Below are positions 20,207-30,312 of a stretch of 64,000 nt of DNA, one piece after another. Source of the stretch: Mucor racemosus (lineage: Eukaryota; Mucoromycota; Mucoromycetes; Mucorales; Mucoraceae); the NCBI GenBank assembly GCA_027405735.1, contig JAPEHQ010000009.1, positions 930,001 to 994,000 on the forward strand, read 5' to 3'. The notes under the pieces were generated by a model. The model ran no database searches. It was given only the letters and a program-made list of their open reading frames with translations, and was not told the DNA's origin. Position numbers and translations under genes: made by a program. Numbering within the stretch: position 1 is the stretch's first letter; each line of letters begins with the position of its first letter.

Positions 20207-21031
20207 TTAATTGCATTTTTTCTTTTCCCAGGCTCGTGCTAGTTGTCTGATTCTTTCAATCTCACAAATGCCTTCCACCGAGTCATCCTCTAAAGCTTCA
20301 AAAACAGCATGTGCAATTTCACTATCTAAAAGTGGTCTATCTATTAAATACAATGCATTCTTAGGAACATATGATGTAAGGGGTTTAAGAATAGCAGAGC
20401 CCACGATGAGTCCAAGCGCAAATGGAAGCATTAATTGACGACGGTGATAAGAATAAATAAATCCTACATGAGCATGTGCAATCAATAACCACGGTCTTTT
20501 TTTCTTCTTGTTATTATGTAATTACTAACCTGGTCGAAGCACTACAACTCTAATTTTGCTTTTGAATTTATCTCCCATCAATACTTCCTCAGCTTCACGT
20601 TTTGCTTGAATATAACGTTCATTTAATATGTAGTGTGGTGGTACATTAGCAGCTGAAAAGTACACCAAACAACGTCTGTTTATATCATCATATTTAGAAG
20701 CCATTGTTTCAGCAACAGAGATGGCAGCATCCCTATTCATGCGATCGTAGGTACCGTTTGCTCCGTATGACTTGGATTGATCAAGTAAAGTGCCCACGGT
20801 ATGCACCACGTTTGGATTGGTTTCAAAAGCAACTTGTAAAGAATCGGGGTCAAGAGCATCTCCCTGCACAAATGTTACACCTTCTTTGTTGTTTGTAGCA
20901 TTAGCTGTTCGTGACAAAGCCAAGATATGATGGTTATGATAATAAGGGAGTTTCTTGTTTTTCTGAGACTCTCTGATAATTGCAGAGCCCATAAGGCCAG
21001 TGCCGCCAACAATAAGTAAAGAAGAAGCCAT
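20207..21031 (-). CDS. COQ11-like: Coq11-like atypical short-chain dehydrogenase
   Basis: Exons complement(20530..21031) and (20207..20463), separated by a 66-nt intron (GTTAGT..GTAG), give 252 residues. The N-terminal Rossmann motif is GGTGLMGS, followed by 'VVHTVGTLL' and a 'YFSAANVPP..YIQAKREAEEVL' segment with the Tyr-x3-Lys pair of SDRs, then 'VVLRPGF'. This organisation matches the atypical SDRs related to yeast Coq11 and NDUFA9, which act in mitochondrial ubiquinone biosynthesis. An upstream in-frame ATG at 21118 would add 29 residues with Arg and Lys and few acidic residues, a possible mitochondrial presequence, so the real start may be 21118. Both starts are open. Confidence 0.8.
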
Positions 21032-21118
21032 TTCTGTTTGTAGTTTTTTTTTTTCAGTAAATGATAAAGGAAATATAAAAGAAGGAGCGGAAGAGAGTTT
21101 TTGCGTGATACTGCGCAA

Positions 21119-21455
21119 TAAATATACCTCTTGAATTAAAGTTTTATATCTAATACAAGATGCAGGTTTAGCAAATGACGTACATGTTTATTTGCTTGTT
21201 GTTTGATGTAACATTATAATATTTTATCGAAAGATATCCCATCGGTTATTTAATAGACGCTTAAGGGTCCCGTATTTGACTTTATGTCATGTAACATGAT
21301 ATTTATAATTAAATATTTGAAGCTAAAAATCGCTGTTTTCAGTTTACTCGGGTACACCGACACACAAAGGCAATGCTTCTATGCATAAATTAGGGCCATG
21401 TCATAATACCATACGCTTTGAGACTCAGCGCATTACCTCAAAAAAAACATTTTAT
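21119..21455. other. Intergenic, upstream of the SDR gene
   Basis: AT-rich. It presumably holds the minus-strand promoter. Nothing else was recognised before the LINE target site at 21456. Confidence 0.5.
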
Positions 21456-21466
21456 ACTTACATAAT

Positions 21467-22237
21467 CTAGATGTATCCTTTGCTCCTCTGATACAACAAC
21501 TTCGCCTCCAAGATGAAAAAATGTTTACAAATGTCCGAGCTGCTGCCAAAACTTTCCCCCTATCTGTTCAATTTTCTATTCTTCCACCATTGACCCTAAG
21601 AAACATATCTGCTGCTCATTGGAAATTGTTTTGATCATTATCACTTACCATAATTCAAAGAAATGTCGTCTATCGTCTCATCACTGGATCAATTCCACAT
21701 CGTCGGCTCCTACACTACATCATGCCACGAGTGTTTGATTCCCCTTCTTGTATAGTTTGTCTACATTCGGTTGATTCCGCTGCTCATTTACTCTTCCTCT
21801 GCCCTTCTAAAGAAAAGATTTGGCAAGGCATCATTTTTGAATTTCTCTGACCCACTACAACCGTTGGAGATGTAATGGAAGCACTCCTGTCCCTGGATTT
21901 CTCGAATATTTGGTACTGCCAAATAAAGCATATCAATCCATACAAGATTCTTCTCATTGCATTATCACAAATCTGGCTGGCACATATGCGTTTTATATTC
22001 GACAAAGTCCCTATATCACCTACAGCGATATTGGCTACTATACGATCTCATATTCATCAAAGAATCGCTGAGGATCAATGCCACTCCCTCCTGTAGTTAC
22101 TTTCTATATTGTATTTCCCAAGTATTATCTACTTCATTATATTTTATCCTCTAAATTGCACCCGCCTCTTCGATTAGACCTCCTACTCTTGTCGTGCACG
22201 GATCAATCAATAAACACAATTTTTTTTTAAAAAAAAA
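21467..22237 (+). mobile_element. 5'-truncated LINE (non-LTR retrotransposon) 3' end
   Basis: One reading frame runs from the truncation point to a TAG at about 22094-22096 and is broken only by two TGA codons (about 21632 and 21848). It encodes the C-terminal end of a LINE ORF2, including a Cys-x2-Cys-x7-His-x5-Cys zinc finger of the zf-RVT type ('CIVCLHSVDSAAHLLFLC'). A short 3' UTR follows with AATAAA and an A-tail. The insertion is bounded by the 11-bp target duplication ACTTACATAAT (21456-21466 and 22238-22248), as target-primed reverse transcription would leave. Confidence 0.93.
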
Positions 22238-22248
22238 ACTTACATAAT

Positions 22249-22840
22249 GATGCAAATCATATGAAAAGTTTTCCGATGGGTTTTCTTGAAAAATTGAAAT
22301 CAGCTAGCAAATTTGCAAATGTACACAATATGCAATATACTATACTCTTTTAGACAACATCCTCTTTTTATTGTGAGGATACACATTCTACTAAATGCCG
22401 AAATTTTACAGAAAAAAAGTGAGCCATGGTTGCTAGGATCTTTGTCTCGATGATGATGTTAAATATTTCCTATCGGTTATGATAGTTGGGTCTAAAATAC
22501 CATTCTATTTTGTAATACATAACTATTAGATTTGCTTTAAAATGAAAGTTCAAGTTCATTACCATATTATATGCACAGTGACCCAAAATTGATTACCAAA
22601 TTGAAAATTTAAAATTGGATTATGAAGTAATTTACATAAAAACATATTGCAGACATTCACAAATAAGATAGTGCGAATGTACTGCAACATAGAATAACAA
22701 ATGTGAGCTTTAGAAGTTTTTATTGCTTTTTAAAACTTTTTTTAACTAATTTCATAAACAAAAGAAGCACTATTAGCGACGTCTTTTGTAATCAAAAGGT
22801 AGAACCAATTAAACGCTACTCTGCAACTCCTTTTTCAGCA
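22249..22840. other. Unclassified AT-rich sequence left of S copy 1
   Basis: No coding potential. Part of it (from about 22560) may be the diverged left end of family S, but the match is too weak to place a border. Confidence 0.4.
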
Positions 22841-23930
22841 AAAAATGTTGATTTTTCATTGAGAAAATCAAAATAGTAGTTCTTATCACAGCTTAAGCCT
22901 TATAGTATCGGAGGTTTAAAATCGATTTCAAAAAAATGAACGAAAAATGGTTCAAAAAACAAAATCGTTGAGATGCTCATAAACTACAAAGTAAGTAGAC
23001 CTAGCGTATTAAATGGTTTTTGCACAGTTTTAAATTCTTCATCTATTTAAACAAAATTCAAAAAAATGTTTCACGTAAAATTTTGCGCAAAATCCAATTG
23101 AAATTTTGAAGGTTTTTTGAAGATACAGGACACTTTTTATAAGAATATTTTAAATTCTTATAATGAAAATAATATATAACAAAATTATCTATCGATCGAG
23201 CTATTGTTGAGCCTTTTAGCTGCATTTTTCGTGGAGAAAAAGAGAATTTTGTCCAAATTTTTTTGAATTTCAGAATTTGGGATAAGGGTATATAAGGGAA
23301 AAATTGAGGTTAGAAATGAAGATATCTCTTTGTACACATTTTTGAGGATATCTCCACGAAAAATTAATATTTTGAAAAACTCTAAATTGGGTCTGAGAGA
23401 GCTCAATGAGGTTGATGATTTGAATGCAAAAAAGAATGCTGCTCAATATAACAAATATTTTGAAATCTACTACAAAAATGTTAAAAAAAATGAAAAAAAA
23501 TAAACGTGCTCAGAATTTTTTCATGCTGTAATATGTTATAAAGCACGTCAGAACAAGTAAGTTTTATTATTAAAAAGTGTTAGTATAGCTTAATTTTTTG
23601 TGGAGATATGGAGCTTCAAAGTTTTTAATTTTAGCAGCGAAATACGCGTAAAAATCTGAAACCTTCTCAATGAAAAATTAATACCAACTGCAAAAAATAG
23701 GATATTTTTGGACACTTGTTTTTGAATTAAAGTTGAACATCTCAGGTATATTGGCATATAATTTTTTATTGGTGTTATTTAGCGAAAAAAAAAGTAGAGC
23801 AGGGATGAAAAGTGAGACCTAGTTTGCAAGAAAAAAAGGATGGATTTTACGTGTTTTTGAGTCTTTTGTGAGATATAGAATAAATTTGAAAATAGTTGGC
23901 ATATTGCGACCAATTCATATCTACTTGGCA
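22841..23930 (+). repeat. Family S, long copy 1
   Basis: About 1.05 kb nearly identical to 26625-27690 in direct orientation, with a few scattered substitutions and small length changes in A-runs. Landmarks are 'AAAATAGTAGTTCTTATCAC', 'TAAACTACAAAGTAAGTAG' and 'TCTATCGATCGAGC'. The sequence is AT-rich with a recurrent TTTTTCxxxGAGAAAA / GAGATATG word. A 73-codon minus-strand ORF (23185-23406) has no domain. Confidence 0.85.
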
Positions 23931-24099
23931 GTGTCCAAGGTATATCCTAAAAAGTAGTTAGGGTGAGAATAATTATGGAAAAGAGAGCATGCTCCAATAT
24001 TGAAGGCTGAAAGATTATGAAAAATTGCATTTTTTGAAAATTCAGATTTTACTCAAGTTTATATATGTATATATATTGTAGCAACGACGGCTACTCTAG

Positions 24100-24519
24100 T
24101 ACTTGCAGACATCAGTTAACTCTATTTATTTCAGAAAACTTCTGTTTTGGAAAGTATATGTGGATTACATCCATTTAGGTCTCCATTTTATCTGGTGTAT
24201 TAAATGTGAATGATAATATTAATTAGAATGAGCAGCATTTGGATATTGTGTGGATATGTTGGAATCATGCTTCTATGATTCAATAGTAGCATGATAATAG
24301 ACGCATGAAATATGACCTTACTTGATTTACATGTTGAACATCATGGTTTGACAGATGTTCTAAATTGGTAATTCGGCATTTCCTAATTCTGATAGATCAA
24401 TTACATCAATTAACTAGAACGCATGTAGTAAATCAATGTGGGTGCATGTTGTTGAATTACTATAATACCGAATATTGACCAAAACCATGAATTTGCGACC
24501 TAAGATATAATATTGGCAT
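24100..24519 (-). mobile_element. Family 5 LTR, outermost layer of the nest (3' end at 25825)
   Basis: 24470-24519 plus 25817-25825 reconstitute the end of a family 5 LTR (compare 48692-48936, reverse strand): 'ACCGAATATTGAC', 'CCTAAGATATAATATTG' and then GACATAACA after the inserted family 2 LTR. The other end is not certain; sequence similarity fades before about 24380 and no matching 5-bp duplication was found for this layer. Confidence 0.6.
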
Positions 24520-24877
24520 TGTAGTAAGCTACATATTATACCAAGTTTGTTTAGTAATCAAATTGAACTTAGTAGTCAACATCTAAGATCTAGTAACATT
24601 AAATCATAAAAACATTAAAATGTCAAATTGTACCACTACTGGTACTTCCAAACTAGGAACTAAACCATGAAAATCTTGCTTCAAGATCTTATTACTGTAT
24701 TATTAACAGAATTAGAAAAAAATAGTATATATATCACAAAGCCTATGGTAATAATCCATAAACCTTTGCTTCTGTTATATCAAAAGATACTAATATAAAA
24801 ATACTCTGCTAAAAGATACATTTATTAATTCATTGATGCTTCGTATTTATATGTTTTCTAAATGGTTATATGATTAT

Positions 24878-25240
24878 TAGGATTTCACAAACAACGCATC
24901 GTATTACGGTTAACCGAGTTTGACTGCTTTAACGGGCCGTTTTTTATGCAAACTCGAATGAGGGTATTCGAGTTTCTTCTTTTCTTTTTTTGTTAGCTAA
25001 GCTCGAAAACAGGATTGAAAAAATACTTCAAGTTGTGAAACTGTCAAATATGCTATTATCAATTCATAATCCCATATTAACTTGACAAGGTTGCTATTAA
25101 CAGCCTCCTTAAGGCAAACCAATACTTGCTCCCACCCCGTTTTTTATCTGGGTTACAAAAGAACGGGCCGTTTTCCAACTCGAATCGAATGACCGTTTCC
25201 GTTAAAACTCGATTCAAACTCGAATCGAAGCCCATTCCTA
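24878..25240. mobile_element. hAT-type MITE
   Basis: 363 bp flanked by a perfect 8-bp target duplication ATGATTAT (24870-24877 and 25241-25248). The terminal inverted repeat is short: TAGGA at the left and TCCTA at the right. Subterminal motifs AACTCGAAT and GGGCCGTTTT recur near both ends. There is no coding capacity. The empty site is the single ATAATCAT at 46384-46391 in the uninterrupted LTR copy. The 8-bp duplication and TAG terminus are diagnostic for hAT elements. Confidence 0.92.
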
Positions 25241-25386
25241 ATGATTATCAATATCATTAATGAATTGGCGGGTATTGAGGTACTTGATATGATTTGGGAA
25301 CAAATCATATACAATGGAATTTGTGGAATTGGGAATCTGTGATTGTATCATTTGAATAAGATGTAGGATTGCTTATGTTTCATTGC

Positions 25387-25569
25387 TGTTATATCAGAAT
25401 CTAGATATAGCGCTACAGTAGTTGTATTATCAGGATATTATTATTGTTACACCATCAATAGCTATTGTATCACTTGATAATCTCTTCTATATATAATCTC
25501 ATTCTCTACATTATTGAATAAAACGACACCTTTTACTCTTGTCTAATTCCTATTAGTTTTGGTAAAACA
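25387..25569 (+). mobile_element. Short solo LTR, family 4 (183 bp)
   Basis: Starts TGTTATATCAG and ends GGTAAAACA, with the target duplication ATTGC (25382-25386 and 25570-25574). It has a TATA-like CTATATATAATC and AATAAAACG downstream. The pre-insertion site is visible inverted at about 46243-46247 (one mismatch). This is the only copy in the window; at 183 bp it could come from a TRIM-sized element. Confidence 0.9.
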
Positions 25570-25839
25570 ATTGCTACGAATTGTTCCTGAATGTTCCTGA
25601 TAGTTGCTGTTAATGCTAGTGGTTATGTAGTATGACATTTAGTATGAGTTACTAAACGTCATGCCATGTTGGATTTCAATAGTTGTTCCTGGATTTCCAC
25701 ATCTGGGTAAACTTATTATATATCAGCTTTTACTTTATATTATATCTTAATAAATACCAAAGAGTTATAATTGTATTCGCAACGCTTTTTTTGTTTAATT
25801 ACTAATTTTTGTAGCAGACATAACAACACAATTGGTTGT

Positions 25840-26460
25840 GGAAGTTGTCCTTCTTCGAGATCAGCATGTTAAAGATGCGCGCTTACTATCATGTAAAGTT
25901 GGAATTTATTAAGGTCAAAATTCACCGAGATAGGGTTTTTTGTTGTCAGTTTCTTACTGATGTATCATTCTTAAACCGGATCATGTCAAATCCAAAAAAG
26001 TAAACAATAACAGATCCGGAACCGGAAGTTCCTTAATTAAATATTAACTATACAATGCTCCTAAAAGCATGGTATAGAAGCATGGTATAGAAGCATGGTA
26101 TAGAAGCATGGTACAAAAGCATAATACGCCAGTGCGATATTCCAACATGATATACCAACATGACACATTACTATTAAATAACATCTAAACTACCTTACCA
26201 CACCATTAATTCCCCAAATCAAATAGTATATAAACCCTATTAATTTCATTCCAGTAAACGATATCTCTTTACTTGATTAAATTTCTAATTTTTATTTAAC
26301 CTAAACATATTTTGATAAATCACTTACGGTTGTAAAAAGTAATAGTTTTCGAATGTTTTTGCCCAATACTGAGTCAAATTATGTAAAATATCCAAAGATG
26401 TGCCTTCACTTTATAGGTTGTTGATATCTCTTCTTAGAGAATAGAAATATTAATACCAGA
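25840..26460 (+). repeat. Dispersed family X, split by a solo LTR
   Basis: 25840-25957 plus 26323-26460 match about 51420-51660 inverted, which lacks the LTR and so serves as the empty site. Landmarks are 'AGATAGGG' on the left and 'GAGTCAAATTA' on the right. It is non-coding. Confidence 0.75.
25958..26322 (+). mobile_element. Solo LTR, family 1 (copy B)
   Basis: 365 bp, TGATGTATC to GATAAATCA, with the target duplication CTTAC (25953-25957 and 26323-26327). It contains about four tandem AGCATGGTATAGA units (near 26066-26115), more regular than in copy A, and a TATA-like AGTATATAAACCC (about 26225). Confidence 0.93.
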
Positions 26461-26624
26461 ATATACAGTAAGTGTACTGGCCAAACATTGACCAAACAAC
26501 ATTGACCAAGATGGATCTAAAATTGATTATAAAAAATTTAGCAACTAAACTGATGAGGTACTAATTTTTTGTATTCACAGGGTAGACCCAACTTTAAGCT
26601 ATACTGCATTTTTTGTTTCAGTAA

Positions 26625-27700
26625 AAAATATCGATTTTTTGTCGAGATAATCAAAATAGTAGTTCTTATCACAGCTTAAGCCTTATAGTATCGGGGGTTT
26701 AAAATTGGTATGAAAAACATGAACGAAAAATGATTCAAAAAACAAAATCGTTGAGATGCTCATAAACTACAAAGTAAGTAGACCTAGCGTATTAAATGGT
26801 TTTTGCACAGTTTTAAATTCTTCATCTATTTAAACAAAATTCAAAAAAATGTTTCACGTAAAATTTTGCGCAAAATCCAATTGAAATTTTGAAGGTTTTT
26901 TGAAGATACAGGACACTTTTTATAAGAATATTTTAAATTCTTATAATGAAAATAATATATAACAAAATTATCTATCGATCGAGCTATTGTTGAGCCTTTT
27001 AGCTGCATTTTTCGTAGAGAAAAAGAGAATTTTGTCCAAATTTTTTTGAATTTCAGAATTTGGGATGAGGGTATATAAGGGAAAAATTGAGGTTAGAAAT
27101 GAAGATATCTCTTTGTACACATTTTTGAGGATATCTCCACGAAAAATTAATATTTTGAAAAACTCTAAATTGGGTCTGAGAGAGCTCAATGAGGTTGATG
27201 ATTTGAATGCAAAAAAAATGTTACTCAATTTAACCAATATTTTGAAATCTACTATAGAAATGCCCAAAAAAACGAAAAAAAAAATAAAAGTGCTCGGAAT
27301 TTTTTTATATTCAAATATGTTATAGAGCACTTTAAAACAAGTAAGTTTCATTATTAAAAAGTGTTAGTATAGCTTAATTTTTTCTAGAGATATGAAGCCT
27401 CAAAGTTTTCAATCCTTTAGCAGTGAAATACGCGTAAAAAATCTGAAACCTTAGCAATGAAAAATTAATACCAACTGCAAAAAATAGGATATTTCCGGAT
27501 ACTCGTTTTTGAATTAAAGTTGAACATCTCAGGTATATTGGCATATAATTTTTTATTGGTGTTATTTAGCGAAAAAAAAAGTAGAGCAGGGATGAAAAGT
27601 GAGACCTAGTTTGCAAGAAAAAAAGGATGGATTTTACGTGTTTTTGAGTCTTTTGTGAGATATAGAATAAATTTAGGAATAGGTAGCATAATACAACCAA
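26625..27700 (+). repeat. Family S, long copy 2
   Basis: Direct repeat of 22841-23930, separated from it by about 2.7 kb of other elements. The 127-codon minus-strand ORF (26968-27351) overlaps the corresponding ORF of copy 1. It shows Lys/Phe/Leu-rich low-complexity composition and is not regarded as a gene. Confidence 0.85.
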
Positions 27701-28083
27701 TTCATATCTATTTAGCAGTTTCTAAGGTATATCCTAGAAGTGTTTAGTATTGAGTTAATTATATACAATAAAGAAGGCACGCTCCGGTTTTGAAGACTTG
27801 GAACTTCAAAAATCCACGTTTTTCAAATTCAATTTTTTGCAAATTGTTAACATATACTTGGCATAAACCAAAGTTGGCTAATTCCAACATGAATTATTTA
27901 GGGCAGTTACCATGATATTTATCATGCTTCAAATTTCTTGGCATTTCTGTCAAAATGATAGAATTAGCCCTTTCAATGCCGGGACAGTTACAAAACAGCA
28001 TCTTTATCAAATTGCTTTTAATAGGATTTATGTATCAATCTTATGTTTATTTACAGATCACAAAAGGGGTATATTATATAAAT
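27700..28083. other. Intergenic, end of repeat block 2
   Basis: Diverging tail of family S, then the 3' flank of the minus-strand uL30 gene. No further feature seen. Confidence 0.45.
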
Positions 28084-28900
28084 TTAATTCATGGATTGTA
28101 TCAACTTATTGATATCAAAATCACGATCACCAGCATCGCCACCATCCACATAATGCTTAAACTTTCTAGGCCTCCACGATACTTTTTTATGACCATTAGG
28201 ATTACTTAATTTGAATGGCCACAAAAAGTTATTTACTTGTTTGAAATGTTCTCCAACAGTAAAAATTTCATGAATGATATCCTCAATACAAATGATACCA
28301 AATTGTCCCAAATTGTCGCTTATAAGTTTGTTATCAGAAAGAGGTAAGCGTTGTCCATTGTTTTTAGCGTAACCTCGTTTGTATACAAGCTCCCTCACAG
28401 TCTTCAAATTGGGAGGACCATAAGTAACGTAGGGCTCAATAATTTGTAACATTTGGGATGTTGCCTTGTTGATGCGAACAAAAACACCATTGTTAATTTG
28501 TAGCAGTCGAAATAATTGCAATACTTTCTTTACTTTGGGATTGACATCGTTGATTCCACTAATACGAACGACAAATAAAAGCTGCGGTTGTGCTGGAATG
28601 TAGTAGTTGCCTTGTGATTTGGCTTGTCTACGCAATCTCAAATCATCATCTTCTCGTTGTCTGTATTCTTTAATGTAGGCATCTGCTTTTTTGAAGATAG
28701 TTTTACGGACATCCCGTTTCTCTTTTTGCGCTTGAGTTTTGATCAACTGCTTTTCTGCTTCGGTTTTCTCGGTTGTTTTCAACTTTTTCAACAAAGTCTC
28801 GGGTACATAGACTTGGTCATGGGTTGGTGTTCTAAGATTTATATATTAAAATGTGTCAATGTATTATTGAACAACGAACCATAATACGTTACGTATACAT
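28084..28900 (-). CDS. uL30-family protein (ribosomal Rpl7 or nucleolar Rlp7)
   Basis: Exons complement(28893..28900) and (28084..28831). The 8-nt first exon (ATG plus five bases) joins in frame through a 61-nt intron (GTAACG..CTTAG), giving 251 residues. The basic N-terminal extension ('VPETLLKKLKTTEKTEAEK') is followed by the uL30 fold: 'LLFVVRISGIN', 'VLQLFRLLQINNGVFVRINKAT', 'IEPYVTYGPPNLKTVRELVYKRG', 'HEIFTVGEHFKQVNNFLWPF'. Rpl7 is a structural protein of the 60S subunit; the paralogue Rlp7 acts in ITS2 processing. The 'GIICIEDIIHEI' and 'GGDAGDRD' segments and weak codon bias, in contrast to the RPL5 gene here, lean toward Rlp7. The upstream exon is a prediction; no ATG in frame lies within the large exon's first codons. 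Confidence 0.85.
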
Positions 28901-28974
28901 TTCTTGATTAACAAGAGAGGGGAGGCACTATTCAGTATCTGTTGAATGAAAAAAGATTTTGTTTAGATCATTGA

Positions 28975-29880
<906 letters not shown>

Positions 29881-30312
29881 AGTGTGTGTTGTGTATATCA
29901 TATGATTAGTATATGGATATTGTAAAGTTGTTTAGATGTACATTTCTTTATTTTATTCCTCCTTTTTTCTCTTATTACAAAATCCACTTGTTTTCTATAA
30001 ACTCTTTCTATCAATTTTCTTATATATCAACATTTAAACAGTATATTTCCCCTCTTCTTCCTTTTACATATTTTATGTGATAATAAAAATTCATAAAAAA
30101 ATGATATATTTACATATACACATTTTTATATTGAGACACGTGTAGTAATACTATATTTTACACCTAAAACTTAGCAAGATTTTCACACATTAGCTTGTGC
30201 TTCCACTGTCAGATTTTGATTTTCACAGATGTTGTAGTTGGTATTTAGTTTCCTCACTTTTTCTCTTCTTTTTGTCTTTCTTACTCTTTTTACTTGTTGC
30301 AATAAAGCAGAA
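29881..30312. other. Intergenic between ARF1 and the TTC7/Ypp1 gene
   Basis: ARF 3' UTR with AATAAAAAT (about 30081) and the T-rich promoter and leader of the next gene. Nothing else seen. Confidence 0.5.

Larger units (their letters stand above)
24773..25725 (-). mobile_element. Family 3 LTR, interrupted by a hAT MITE and another LTR
   Basis: Starts TGTTATATCAAAAG and ends TATTATATATCA on this strand. Target duplication GCTTC (24768-24772) / GCTTT (25726-25730). The empty site is seen in the 9283-9603 LTR, near 9517-9521. Without its two inserts it is close to 400 bp and matches the uninterrupted copy at 46092-46489. Confidence 0.9.
24520..25816 (+). mobile_element. Family 2 LTR interrupted by a nested LTR
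   Basis: Starts TGTAGTAAGC and ends TTTTGTAGCA, matching the 321-bp LTR at 9283-9603 apart from an insertion at 24773-25725. Target duplication GGCAT (24515-24519) / GACAT (25817-25821), with one mismatch. It is itself inserted near the end of a family 5 LTR. Confidence 0.9.

Noticed and set aside
24060..24110. Possible 5' boundary of the outermost family 5 LTR at TGTAGCAACG
   Set aside because: The flanking five bases do not match those after 25825, so the boundary cannot be supported.
26968..27351. 127-codon minus-strand ORF shared with 23185-23406
   Set aside because: Low-complexity Phe/Leu/Lys/Ser composition, no conserved residues beyond the DNA identity of the S repeat, and no start/stop conservation between copies.
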